From Eukaryota sp. TZLM1-RC (Eukaryota; Metamonada: BaSk clade), in assembly GCA_040285825.1 (NCBI GenBank), contig JAUPSS010000004.1:5463658-5527657 (forward strand): 64,000 bases of DNA. Reading direction: 5' to 3'. A program made the position numbers and the translations under genes. Positions 10,080-19,613 of this stretch are shown here, one piece after another; within the stretch, counting starts at the first letter, position 1, and every line of letters starts with the position of its first letter. Under the pieces are notes generated by a model that saw nothing but the letters and a program-made list of their open reading frames with translations, had not been told where the DNA came from and searched no databases.

Positions 10080-11470
10080 TTTTTTCGATACATAATTTAT
10101 TCAAACAAATTATTAAAATCAATCTCCTCATACTCCACATCTACAACAGAAAACTTACCTACAGCCTTTTTTCATAAAATTTTCCTAGTGATAACAACGA
10201 GCAAGAAACAAGGCTATGCATACCCTTAAAAATGGAAAATACAATTCTATTTTGCCAAAAGGTTCGGTCAAATATTCTTCCAATTCTATTTTTGACAATA
10301 GTAGAGAAATCATCTAGAAATGGTAAAGCGGTTTTACCTAAGGTTCCAAATAAAGAAAAAACAAAAGGACAAAGATGGTATTGAGTATGTGAGTTGGAAA
10401 TCAGATTATTGGTTTTTTCTGTGTACTTGATAATTTTCGCTTCTTCGGCCCTTCGTAAAGGTGAGTTATAAGATTGTGCCAGTTTTTCAGTTGAACTGTT
10501 TGATACATCAATAGATCTGACATCAATAATACTCATTGATCCATCAAGTCCGGGAACTAGCACATCACCACGGCTGTCACCAAAAAAAATTTCTGTCAAA
10601 TTCATCAGCCAAACTTGAAAGCAAAGGTTCTGAAAAAGATTCAATCTTGTAGGATTTAAACATACAATAAAGCTGATCACAAACTGCATCATGCACTTTT
10701 GATCTAAAAGTAATAAATCGATTACAATTAAATATATGGGTTGGAGTGACAGACTTTCCACATTGACATGTTAATCCATGAGGAAGATTATCAGGCCAAA
10801 TAAAAGATCGAAGACGCATAGATAGTAAAAAACAAGAGTCATTGTGAAAAAACCATAAATTCTTGGTACTTGATGAATTGAACAAGAAGCAGAACTCGCA
10901 AACATACAGTAAAAAATTTGCAAAAGCGGGATTTTTTTGCTTGGTCATGCCAAGACGTACTTCATAATCCAAGCCTTCAATTATTACTGTCAGTTTTTGT
11001 TGAAGCTTCTTCACACAATACCTTAAGTTAACTAAATTTTGTGGAGGAATCTCTTGAACTGAGTCGGAAAGCATTGACACCAAATATTTTTGGTGCAATT
11101 TTATTAATAGCAACATCAATGTCATACAAGTATTTTGAAAATGATGGACTAAGCAAATGAATATCTTCAGGGAAACGATTAAGAAATTCAAAAATAAAAT
11201 TTCTACCACCACCAACAAAAGCTGCTTGACAAAGAATTGAAGGTTTGGTAAAGCCAACACCACCAAATTGTGAAGAAGAGAACAAGTGAGCTCGAATTAG
11301 CCCAGGATTCACTTCTAATAAGGAAGCAAAGAAAGTTGAATGAAGTTGATTAAATGATCGGCAGAAATCAATAGACAATGAAGGTGCTGTCGATCTCAAT
11401 AAGTGAGTAATTTTTCCGGAGTAACAAATTTTTAAGATAAAACACTTGATATGTTCTTCTATTTTTTATT
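10080..11470 (-). mobile_element. LINE 3' half (type 1 relative)
   Basis: Overlapping antisense frames (11399-11028, 11266-10577, 10761-10159) cover the post-RT thumb (FVGGGRNFIFEFLNRFPEDIHLL), the knuckle CQCGKSVTPTHIFNC, the endonuclease signature RGDVLVPGLDGSMSIIDV, the lysine segment KIIKYTEK and the tail RTFWQNRIVFSIFKG. In order they reconstruct the same domain layout as the 53-55 kb copy, but with two or more frameshifts. No RT core is present, so it is a 5'-truncated dead copy. Confidence 0.85.
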
Positions 11471-11479
11471 GAGAAATTA

Positions 11480-13008
11480 ATTGAAGCTCATTACCAAGTT
11501 TTGCAACAATGTCGTTAAGATTTTTGGTACACCATAAATGTGGGGAATTTGGTTCAACAAGAATGCAGATGAACTCTCCTTAAAATGAATCAAAAATTTG
11601 CAAAAGCAGGATTTTCTTGCTTAGCCGTCCAAAGTCGAACAATAAAATCCTTTCTTTCAAATTTTTTCAAAAGATGCCTTTGGAGTTTTCCAACGCATAT
11701 TTGAAATCCCTAATGATATTTATTGAACATACACATTTAATTAAAGTAATTCATAACTAATGGGACGACTATCATTGAAGCAAGATTTCCTCTACAAAAT
11801 CTTGATCTGCATGCTGTCTAGCTAAAGCTTCTCTTAATCGATTGAAAAACCGAGGTAATCTATTAATAATGGCAAATTGAATCCGGGTACGTCATAAAAA
11901 ATATCAAATTTTTTCATTGTTTTTTCTTGAACCATTTTTTGGAAATCATTCATAAAAGTTTCTGCATCAACTGATAATCTTCCGTTTATCGAAAATGGAA
12001 AAGCAATAAAACTAGCTGTGTATTTCTACCAGCGTTAGCTTCTTTAATATCTTTGTCATATTTTCTATGTTTCTCTTTTGCTTTAAAATACAGAGCAGCC
12101 ACAGGAGTAAGTTTTCTTTTGTGAACCAAAGTATCATTTGCAACATTACATGAGACAAAGTCAACAATAGCTTCAGAATTATCAATCCTATCACAGTATA
12201 CATCACCTCTGTCATCACGCAATTTTGAATGAAAATAAACTTCTTTCTGGTATTTCTTGAATAGCTATAGGGAAACATGTTAGCCATAATTCAGGAGACA
12301 AACTTGATACTTCATCTCTTAAGTTATTCAAAAAAAGGTATTTGTTGTTTCAAGCATATTTTCGGCAAAAATATATCTTCTAGAAAAATCCAAAAAACAA
12401 AATTTTTTTCCACCACCAATGAATACGGTTTTGGTCAAATACTTTGATGAATTAAAACCAACACCGCCAAGTTGAACATCAGAAAAAAATTGATTTTTCA
12501 AAATTGTTGGATCAACTGGCATTAAAAATGCTAAAAATTCTGTACGTATTTTGTTAAAATGTTTACAAATATTGTAGGTTAATGATGGAGGTAACGATTG
12601 AAGCAAATGGGTAATTTTTCCAGCATAACATATTTTCAAAAGAAAAAACTCAAGATGTTTTTCCAGTTCAAGGGTCTTGATGACTTCAAGCTCTTTCTTG
12701 ATAGAATCCAAATAGTTATTAAGTCTATCAAATGTTTTTTCAGCAGAAACTAGTTGAAGTATAATCAATTAATGGTACTGCCATGGAATTAATTATTAAT
12801 TTAACGTTCCTTCTAGAAATACAGAAACATTTTTGAATGTTCAAATCAAGACCTATGGATTGATATAATGTAGCAGCTTCGTTAGCAACTTTTTGAATTA
12901 TACTTTCGGAACCAATACAGGAAATGTCATCCATATAGGCTATCACTTGAAGGTCAGAAATTTCTTCCTTTAGATTTTTCAAAATCGGATGTATTGCAAG
13001 ACAAAAAA
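11480..13008 (-). mobile_element. LINE mosaic with RT catalytic box (type 2)
   Basis: Antisense frame 12982-12740 holds the RT catalytic segment VIAYMDDISCIGS with both Asp residues. Frame 12768-12328 covers the thumb (LSAEKTFDRL through FIGGGKKFCFLDFSRRY). Frames 12287-11986 cover the endonuclease signature RGDVYCDRIDNSEAIVDFVSC and the EKHRKYDKDI segment. The region 11700-11990 carries the C-terminal tail. A short type 1 piece lies at 11480-11700. It ends about 58 bp before the start codon of the next host gene. Frameshifts make it inactive. Confidence 0.8.
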
Positions 13009-13066
13009 GGAAATATATTTAAAAGAAACAAAAAACTCGAAGGTCAATAAATCTTGTCGACTTTCA

Positions 13067-13906
13067 ATGAAGACGTTTATCTGTGTGCTGTTTGTTGCTG
13101 CTGTAACAGCTTCCTCTCTGTTAGGTATCACAAATGACCACCGCCAGTCCAAAATCGTTCAAGTTGACACTTCTACTGGGGAGTTTTCGTTGAAGTGCCC
13201 ATGGAGCTTTGGTATTCACTCTAGAGGTCTCGTGGTAGATCAAAAGTCTGATCGAATGCTTGCCGCTAGTATCTTTGATCGCACAACAATGGTATGGACA
13301 TATAAACTTGGAACGTGTGATGTCATTGAAACATTCTACCAGATCCCCGTTGGTAATCCTCTTGGTTTCCGCTGGTCCGACAAGGATAATGGTTTTTACC
13401 TCGCTGCATTGTCTAGCAACCACACATTAGCAGTTTATTTTTCTCCATATGGTGGTGGAATTAAAGAAATTGCTCGAATCTATGACATTGTGGGTTGTGG
13501 AAGTGGATTAGACGGAACTGCACTCAGTGATGACTACTTCGTTGTGCCTGCCATTACTGCCAACGAAGGAAAGCGTACTTTCATTATTGATCTCAGAAAG
13601 AAAACGGTACTTGGTTCTTTGGAGAAGAGATTCAAGGACCTCTCCTTCTCTAAAGACGGCACAAAGCTGTTTCATGCTCACTCTCGTAACTTATATACTG
13701 TTGCACCCGATGGTAAGGAACACATGTACTGTGAAGGGGTGTTTGAAAAGATTCCTACCAGAGGAGGCTTCTCCCTGACAGAAAACACTGCCTATATCGT
13801 CACTTCAGATTATAAGGGAACTCACTTGTATTCGGTTGATCTTAAAACCTGTGAAAGCAAGCATGTTGAGCTTGAACAAGGTATTGAATATGTCACACCT
13901 GAATAA
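13067..13906 (+). CDS. secreted propeller-like protein, 279 aa
   Basis: The frame opens upstream, but the ATG at 13067 is chosen because it gives a clean signal peptide: Met-Lys, then a hydrophobic core (TFICVLFVAAVTAS), then a small-residue cleavage site near residue 17-20. The mature part has repeated four-strand-like units (for example RGLVVDQKSDRMLAAS, FRWSDKDNGFYLAAL, LSFSKDGTKLFHA, FSLTENTAYIVTS). These resemble SMP-30/NHL/major-royal-jelly style six-bladed propellers. It is therefore likely an extracellular or lysosomal binding protein or hydrolase, but I do not see a defined active site. Base composition is richer in GC than the flanking TEs, and no introns are needed. Its upstream side is a head-to-head LINE fragment only ~58 bp away. 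Species-specific hypothetical is the safe label. Confidence 0.8.
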   Translation: MKTFICVLFVAAVTASSLLGITNDHRQSKIVQVDTSTGEFSLKCPWSFGIHSRGLVVDQKSDRMLAASIFDRTTMVWTYKLGTCDVIETFYQIPVGNPLGFRWSDKDNGFYLAALSSNHTLAVYFSPYGGGIKEIARIYDIVGCGSGLDGTALSDDYFVVPAITANEGKRTFIIDLRKKTVLGSLEKRFKDLSFSKDGTKLFHAHSRNLYTVAPDGKEHMYCEGVFEKIPTRGGFSLTENTAYIVTSDYKGTHLYSVDLKTCESKHVELEQGIEYVTPE

Positions 13907-13939
13907 GGGTTGAATAAATGTAATTGAATTGTATTCGAT

Positions 13940-14540
13940 GCTAGAATTCCGAACGTTCGCAATTCTTCCGAACTAGTTTTTGTTCATTTACACGTGTCAA
14001 CACAGTTTTGTTTAATGATGTTTTCCCAAATCCCAATTTCATCTACTACAATAGATTTCATTGTTTAAAAATCTGTATTCATACATAAATCCCCTTCTTT
14101 ACATCAACTTTCTTCAATGCCAAAGCACCCTGCTTACAAACATCTGGACAACGTTAATTACGATAAAGTGTCCAAAAATATTACTTCACAGTGCCGCTGC
14201 TGCAGTAAAATGCTAAAAGGTTCAGCCCGTCGCTTTTCCTCCCATTTCATTAAGGAGTATAGAGCTAAATATACCTTATGTACTCAATTCTCCACCATTT
14301 CTGTCAAGGATATAAACACTGTCCTGGGTTAAAGACCTACATTTAGATGTTGTAGAACTTTCTGAATAAAAGTTGACTTTGTTGGTTGATAGTGAGTGTA
14401 ATAGTCTAAGGAAGGAGGAGATAAACAGCGTTTTGACATTAATGAATCAAAACGAGATGCCGAACTAACCGAACGTAACAGTAGGTGCCGAACGTTCGGC
14501 CGAACGTACGCCGAACTAGTTCATTAATTCTAACATTGTA
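13940..14540. mobile_element. hAT-like element remnant with BED-type finger
   Basis: Both ends carry the same short motifs: CGAACGTTCG and CCGAACTAGTT occur at 13948-13980 and again at 14493-14525. A 7-bp TAGAATT end near 13942 has its complement AATTCTA near 14528. Dense subterminal repeats of this kind are typical of hAT elements. Inside, the frame 14117-14332 encodes a 71-residue peptide with CRCCSKMLKG and SSHF, which fits the first half of a BED zinc finger. No target duplication could be confirmed and no transposase core is present. Confidence 0.5.
14117..14332 (+). pseudogene. partial BED-type zinc finger peptide
   Basis: 71 residues. The spacing Cys-x2-Cys followed 14-16 residues later by His matches a BED finger (DNA-binding domain at the N-terminus of hAT transposases), but the final His/Cys ligands are ambiguous. 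It lies inside the CGAACGTTCG-bounded element and ends without a transposase domain, so it is probably a relic rather than a working gene. Confidence 0.4.
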
Positions 14541-14544
14541 CAAT

Positions 14545-15408
14545 TTGTATTTGAATCATTTATTGAACATGCACACTTAATTAAATTAATTCATAACTAA
14601 TGGAACGACTGACATTGACCCAAAATTTCCTCTACAAAATATTGTATTTTGAATTCAAAGAATTATTTTTTCGAAAATTGGCCTTCGACTCGACTTGTTT
14701 TTATGTGTTGTACTTTCAAGTTTTTCAATTTCATCAAAAGTTGATGGAATTAAAATTCAAGCCAAGTTATATCCAACTGATGCTATTCGTCATTTGGCTT
14801 TGTCTTTTGGAGTAATGATGAAGTTACCAAGGAAATGTTTGATAAGTCGAATTTCTGAGAAAATTGACCAAATGATGAAATTAGATATACAGAAACAAAT
14901 CAAATTTATTATTATAAGACTTTGTTTCAATTCCAATTGTAATCATAAATGTCGATCTACAAATCCTATTATCACTGGGTCTTTTGCCCAGAAGTACAGT
15001 GAATTACGTGCAGAAGTGTTGTCCCAATTACAAAGATGTAGACCAAGCTACCATTTTGTGGTCCGATGGTACCCTGTCGTCCCAACCTGTAGATACCGTC
15101 AAGAATACTGTAGCTTTCCAACGATACTCAAAGATGTTGAATCTTGATAAACTTAGAAGAAGAGGAAAAAGAAGAAAGAAGAGGTAGTGTTGGCTCCTCG
15201 CCATAGTTAGTTAGTTATGAAATAAGATGTCCCAAATTCCAGACCATGCTTTTCTTGGTCCACACTATGGCGGATTATGTTGGACTAACGCTCAGATCTT
15301 ACTTCGTGTGCTCTGTCTGAAATGCAATATTTGAATTTTCTGAAAGATTAACAGACTGGGAACATTTATTAATGCCAACGCAAAGTTCTACTATTTTTGC
15401 ATTAGATG
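14545..15408 (+). mobile_element. type 2 LINE, left part (split by the gypsy tandem)
   Basis: The first ~95 bp are the type 2 3' end in reverse. From about 14650 the plus strand encodes RT thumb and connection: ELFFRKLAFDSTC, then IKIQAKLYPTDAIRHLALSFG, then SEKIDQMMKLDIQKQIKF. The post-thumb region GLCWTNAQILLRVLCL-like follows around 15265-15315. The last residues before the LTR are QSSTIFALD. The frame resumes after the retrotransposon at 30047 with EHFSKID, so one LINE was cut in two. It is frameshifted and dead. Confidence 0.8.
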
Positions 15409-15555
15409 TGATGGTCTAGGTGAGTTAGTGTCAGACATACAGAGTAAAAGTAATGAAATTTATTACAAAGAGGAATTGCATTCTCTCTTTTTAAACTAAT
15501 AGGCGGAATACTAATAAACTAACTAAATAACTATAAATACTATTCAAGACTAACA
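15409..15555 (-). repeat. LTR 1 (3' LTR of unit A)
   Basis: 147 bp. Read on the minus strand it begins TGTTAG and ends CCATCA, the canonical TG...CA ends. It contains a TTTATAG-like promoter motif and GTAATAAAT, a possible poly(A) signal. The pol stop codon is nucleotides 4-6 of this LTR. It differs from LTR 2 by at least one substitution near 15421. Confidence 0.92.
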
Positions 15556-18500
15556 GTGCCTTTTCCTCTCTTTCGAGCGACGAGCCCTGGAAGCTCTAGT
15601 CACAGGAGGTGAACTAATGGAATTGGTACGCTTCTTGGGAGGAGCGGATTTAGTACGGCGACGTGCTTTTGAAGTCTTGATGAAGTCTTTATACGCGGCA
15701 GTATTTTGGACTGTAGACAAGTGTTCAGTGGTGATCTCTTTTCCAGGCCATTGCACTTGGCAAAAGTCACCGTCCTGACTGAGCACCTTTTCGATGATGT
15801 GTTCTTCGACATCACCTGCAGTGACCCAGGAGTGGAACTCATCGTTGGTGGGCAAGCTGGAGTGCCAGGGTGCTAAATGTTTGACGCTAGCTTGGACGAT
15901 CGTACCGGTGCAGAGATTCTTAATATTCACAGACGAATTGGATACGATTTCAGTAATTAGGAAGGGTCCTGAATAGTCTCCATGAAGCTTAACGGAAGAG
16001 CCAGATGCTCTCAATACCAATTGGCCAACTTCAAAAGGGTTTGGAGTTGTCGATCTAGTTAGCTTGGAAGCTTTGGAAGCTTGATGGTGTGCTGCCTTTT
16101 CCTGTTTCTCTTTCAACCTTCGAATTTTAGATTGAATTTCTTGAATAAAAAGATGATTCAGACGTCGAGCTTTCAGGGATTTCAAGAATCTTGCCAGGGT
16201 CTGATCTAGGAGACACATCTGAGCCAAAGATCACTTGGTATGGAGTGTGGTTGGTTATTGAGCTCTTGGAAGAGTTGATCAATAATTGCACATAAGGCAA
16301 GTATTCAGACCACACATCGTAGGCATTGAAGTCTACGAGCAATTTCCTCAGGTTTTGCAGGATGTCTCTGTGTCGGCGCTCTACCAGGCCGTTGGACGGA
16401 GAAAAACCTAGGTATTGACTTTGACACCTCTATGCCCAAAAATTTGCTTAATTCGTCAAAGACAGCCTTGGAAAATTCGGGTCCATTATCGCTGTGGATT
16501 TGAAATGGAATACCAAAGATGGCACAGACTTTCCAAATTAATGCATCTGCAGTAAGATTGGCATTTATCTCTTTTAAAGGCACGATGATCGTGAACCTAG
16601 AGAAGCTGTCAATAAATACGAGGATGTATTTGTAGCCTTCTTGATCTTCTGGAAGAGGACCAATAACGTCGGCGTTGACGCGAGCAAAGGGTCTGTCAGC
16701 CCACAATGAACCGGTTGGGGGAACATGCAGTTTGGGAACTGGCTTAGTTTTCTGACAGGAGGGGCATTCTTGGACGTGCTTATTCATGTCGGTGAGCATG
16801 TTTGGCCACCAATAATCGCTGTTCCTGAGCTTGTTCAGGCTTTCAGCTTTGCTTGGATGACCTCCTTGCAGCAGTCCATGCAACAAGTTAAGGGTGTCCT
16901 TAATGAGTGATTTGGGAATCACTATCTTGTTGTCGTGAGTCATATATAAATCAAGATGATTGTTATGAACACAGTTGTTGAAAGAGGGGTCTTTGGAAGC
17001 TATGGCAAGCTTCTGTTCGGACCTAATCCTACAGAGCCATGGCTCGAAAATAGGCAGGTCGTTGGAACATCGTTCTCTGATGACCATGATACGTTCGAAG
17101 TTGTTTAAGTCTTCGATGTAGTATCTTTCATTTTCTGTTCCATCAATTTTATCGATGTAAAATATTGGATGAAGATTTGGAGACATTTGATGAGACAATT
17201 GATTGATTTCTTGATGGCCTATAGGCGGAACTATTCGAGACAACATATCAGCCCAGAAGTTATCTTCCCCTTTGGTATGTACCAAATCGAAGCAGAATTC
17301 AGAGAATATGGGTAACCATCTAGTTACAATTCTGTTCTTCTCAGGAGCCGTGAACATGTAGGTGAGGTTTTGATGGTCTGTGAATATGACCAGTTTCCTT
17401 CCTTTCAAGTAGTTTTCAAAACCACTTTGAGTTAACATGAGCAGGATGGCATAGAGTTCCTTTTGATTTGTTGGCCAGTTCTTTTGCGAGTTGGTTAACA
17501 ACCGGCTGAAGAAGCTGATAGGCCTACATTTCCTGTTGATCAGGGGGGTACCGGGGTCGTCGACTTGTTCGATTTGTTCCCATATGACACCGCCTATAGC
17601 TATGTCGGACGCATCGCAACTAATTAAAATTTGGTTTTCCAGAGGAGGTAAGCTGAGTGGCATGTGCTTCGCTATCAGTTGTTTGATCTTTTGAAGAAGT
17701 CCGTCGTGCATGTCGGTCCATTGAAGGCGTTGCGCGGGGGGTTTGGGTTTAACGTTGGAGTGGTTTCCCTCCTTCTTAGTCAATTTGATGATAGGAGCGA
17801 TGAGCTCAGATACCTGAGGAAGCCATTCTCTAATAAAGTTGACTGATCTTACGAGGCTGCGGACGTCTTTGATTGTCTTTGGTCTAGGTAGATTCAACAA
17901 AGATTCAACGCGAGTGGGATCGATAGTCCGTTGTTTGTTTTGGAAAACACTGCCCAGTATCTTGATTGGGTGTTTGAAAGACACGAAATGGCACTTTGGA
18001 AGTCCCAAGGAAACTCTTTTGCATCTGGCTTGATCAAGGACGCGACGGAGGCGTTCAATGAATTTGTCAAAGGTTGAACCTATGATTATGATGTCATCTA
18101 TCTAAATGAAGACACCGTCTTCAGAGAAGATGTCAGCCATGACGTTTTGGAAAACGGCTGGGACATTCTTTAGGCGAAAAGCTGCACGTTTGAACATGAT
18201 ACTTTTGCCGGGAATGCTCAGGGCTGTTTTCTGCCAGTCCTTTTCAGCAATCTTGAGTTGCCAAAAGGCTTTGGGGAGGTCAAGGGTGTTTATGTAGTTT
18301 GCTTGGGAGAGAAATACCAGCACGTCGGAGATCCTTGGAAGGTTGGGCTCAACAGGAATGGTGTTGGCGTTGACTCCGTCCTTGCCACTATAATCACCGG
18401 TGAGGCAGGGCTAACGGTGATCTGGGTAGACCACTAGACAGACAGGGGAGCTGAACTCATGGTTCGATGGAACAGCAAATCCTGAGTCTACGAGTTCTTC

Positions 18501-19613
18501 GAAAATTTGGTTAGCGACCTCTAGCCTGGCTGGATTCAGGGTCCTGGGGGGTCTTCTAACTCTGACGTCTTCGTTGTAGAAGTTGATTTCCATGGGAGGG
18601 CAATCGATACCTTCAGCATGAGGCTTGAGGGTAAATACGTCTTCGAACTCTTTCAAAGTTTGAAGTAGGGACTTCTTGAAATGGTCGTTGTCGAGGTTGA
18701 TGGTACAACCAGATGAGTTGATGTGTTCCAACCAACGTGTGGAAACGTTGACGACTTCTGAAGCTTGTGATATTCGATGATCGAATTCGGCTTCAGGTAA
18801 TAGTAATGTGTGACAGGCGTCGTCCATTCTAATATAAATGCCCTTGTTGTTCATCAGTCCAAGGTGACTCAGCAAGTCAGCACCAATGAGAATGGTCTCA
18901 TGTCCAGGAACGATGCTGAACTTGTGTTTCACATGTACAATCTGGGTAACACTGCCTAGTCTAATGCTAAGGGTTCCAGAAGCAGTACCAAGGGACTGTG
19001 AGGTAGTTCCATCAGCAATCTTGTAGGATATGGTTTCGTTGGAACGTGCCATGTTACAATTACTGATGATGTCTTCCGTGACTACTGAGCATGTTGCGCC
19101 AGAGTCGATTATGCCTTTAACTTCAACATTGTTGATCGAGAAGTTTAATTGTAGGCAGTTGGTTGTGGACTTTATGGATTGTACCATAAATATTGTATCA
19201 GAATCATGTTCAGCTTGTTCTGAGAAGAAATTAGCTTGAATGTTGTGTGTCTTGATATGTTCCAAGTTGGCCAAAGGATTGATTAGGGAATCTTTCCATG
19301 TTGTATTTTCTGTGTGGGGATGTGTTGTAGTTGTATGGGGTATGGTTTCAAAAATGCGTAAATAGTGACGGGAACGTTTATTATAAGATGAAGAGCCTCT
19401 GCCTCTGCCGCGAGTGCCTCTTCGACTACGGAAACCAGAACCTCTAGAACCTCTGCCTCGAGCTTGTTGTTGAGCTTATTGCTCTCTCCACTTTTTGCTT
19501 CTTTGGCAGTCCTCACTGGGGCACCTTTCAGTCGGATGACCCATTTGTTTACAGAAATTGCATTGTACGTTGGACTCAGACTGAGTGGAAAACGGTTGAG
19601 TAGAGCTTCCTTC
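15550..19613 (-). pseudogene. gypsy pol, unit A (protease to chromodomain)
   Basis: Read right to left. The CCHC knuckle CNFCKQMGHPTERC lies at ~19520-19565. Protease has the DSGATCSVV active site (~19090-19120). RT has NTLDLPKAFWQLKIAEKDW (~18240-18290), and the catalytic box reads stop-IDD because a TAG (18102-18104) replaces the usual Tyr. The RT thumb, RNase H (SCDASDIAIGGVIW; TDHQNLTYMF) and integrase (HP, CPSCQKTKP zinc finger; DVIGP, DNGPEF) form one open frame 18008-16305. After that come two frameshifts, both in A-runs (~16400 and ~16145). The integrase tail and chromodomain-like EEHIIEKVLSQDGDFCQVQWPG end at the LTR. An additional TAG at 18411-18413 lies at the start of RT. Both TAGs are also in unit B, so this copy cannot make a full Pol without readthrough. 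Confidence 0.9.
15559..15574 (-). promoter_or_regulatory. polypurine tract, unit A
   Basis: The minus strand reads GAAAGAGAGGAAAAGG three bases before the 3' LTR, in the expected place for the plus-strand DNA primer. The same tract precedes LTR 2 at 22803-22818. It also encodes the basic C-terminus of Pol. Confidence 0.75.
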
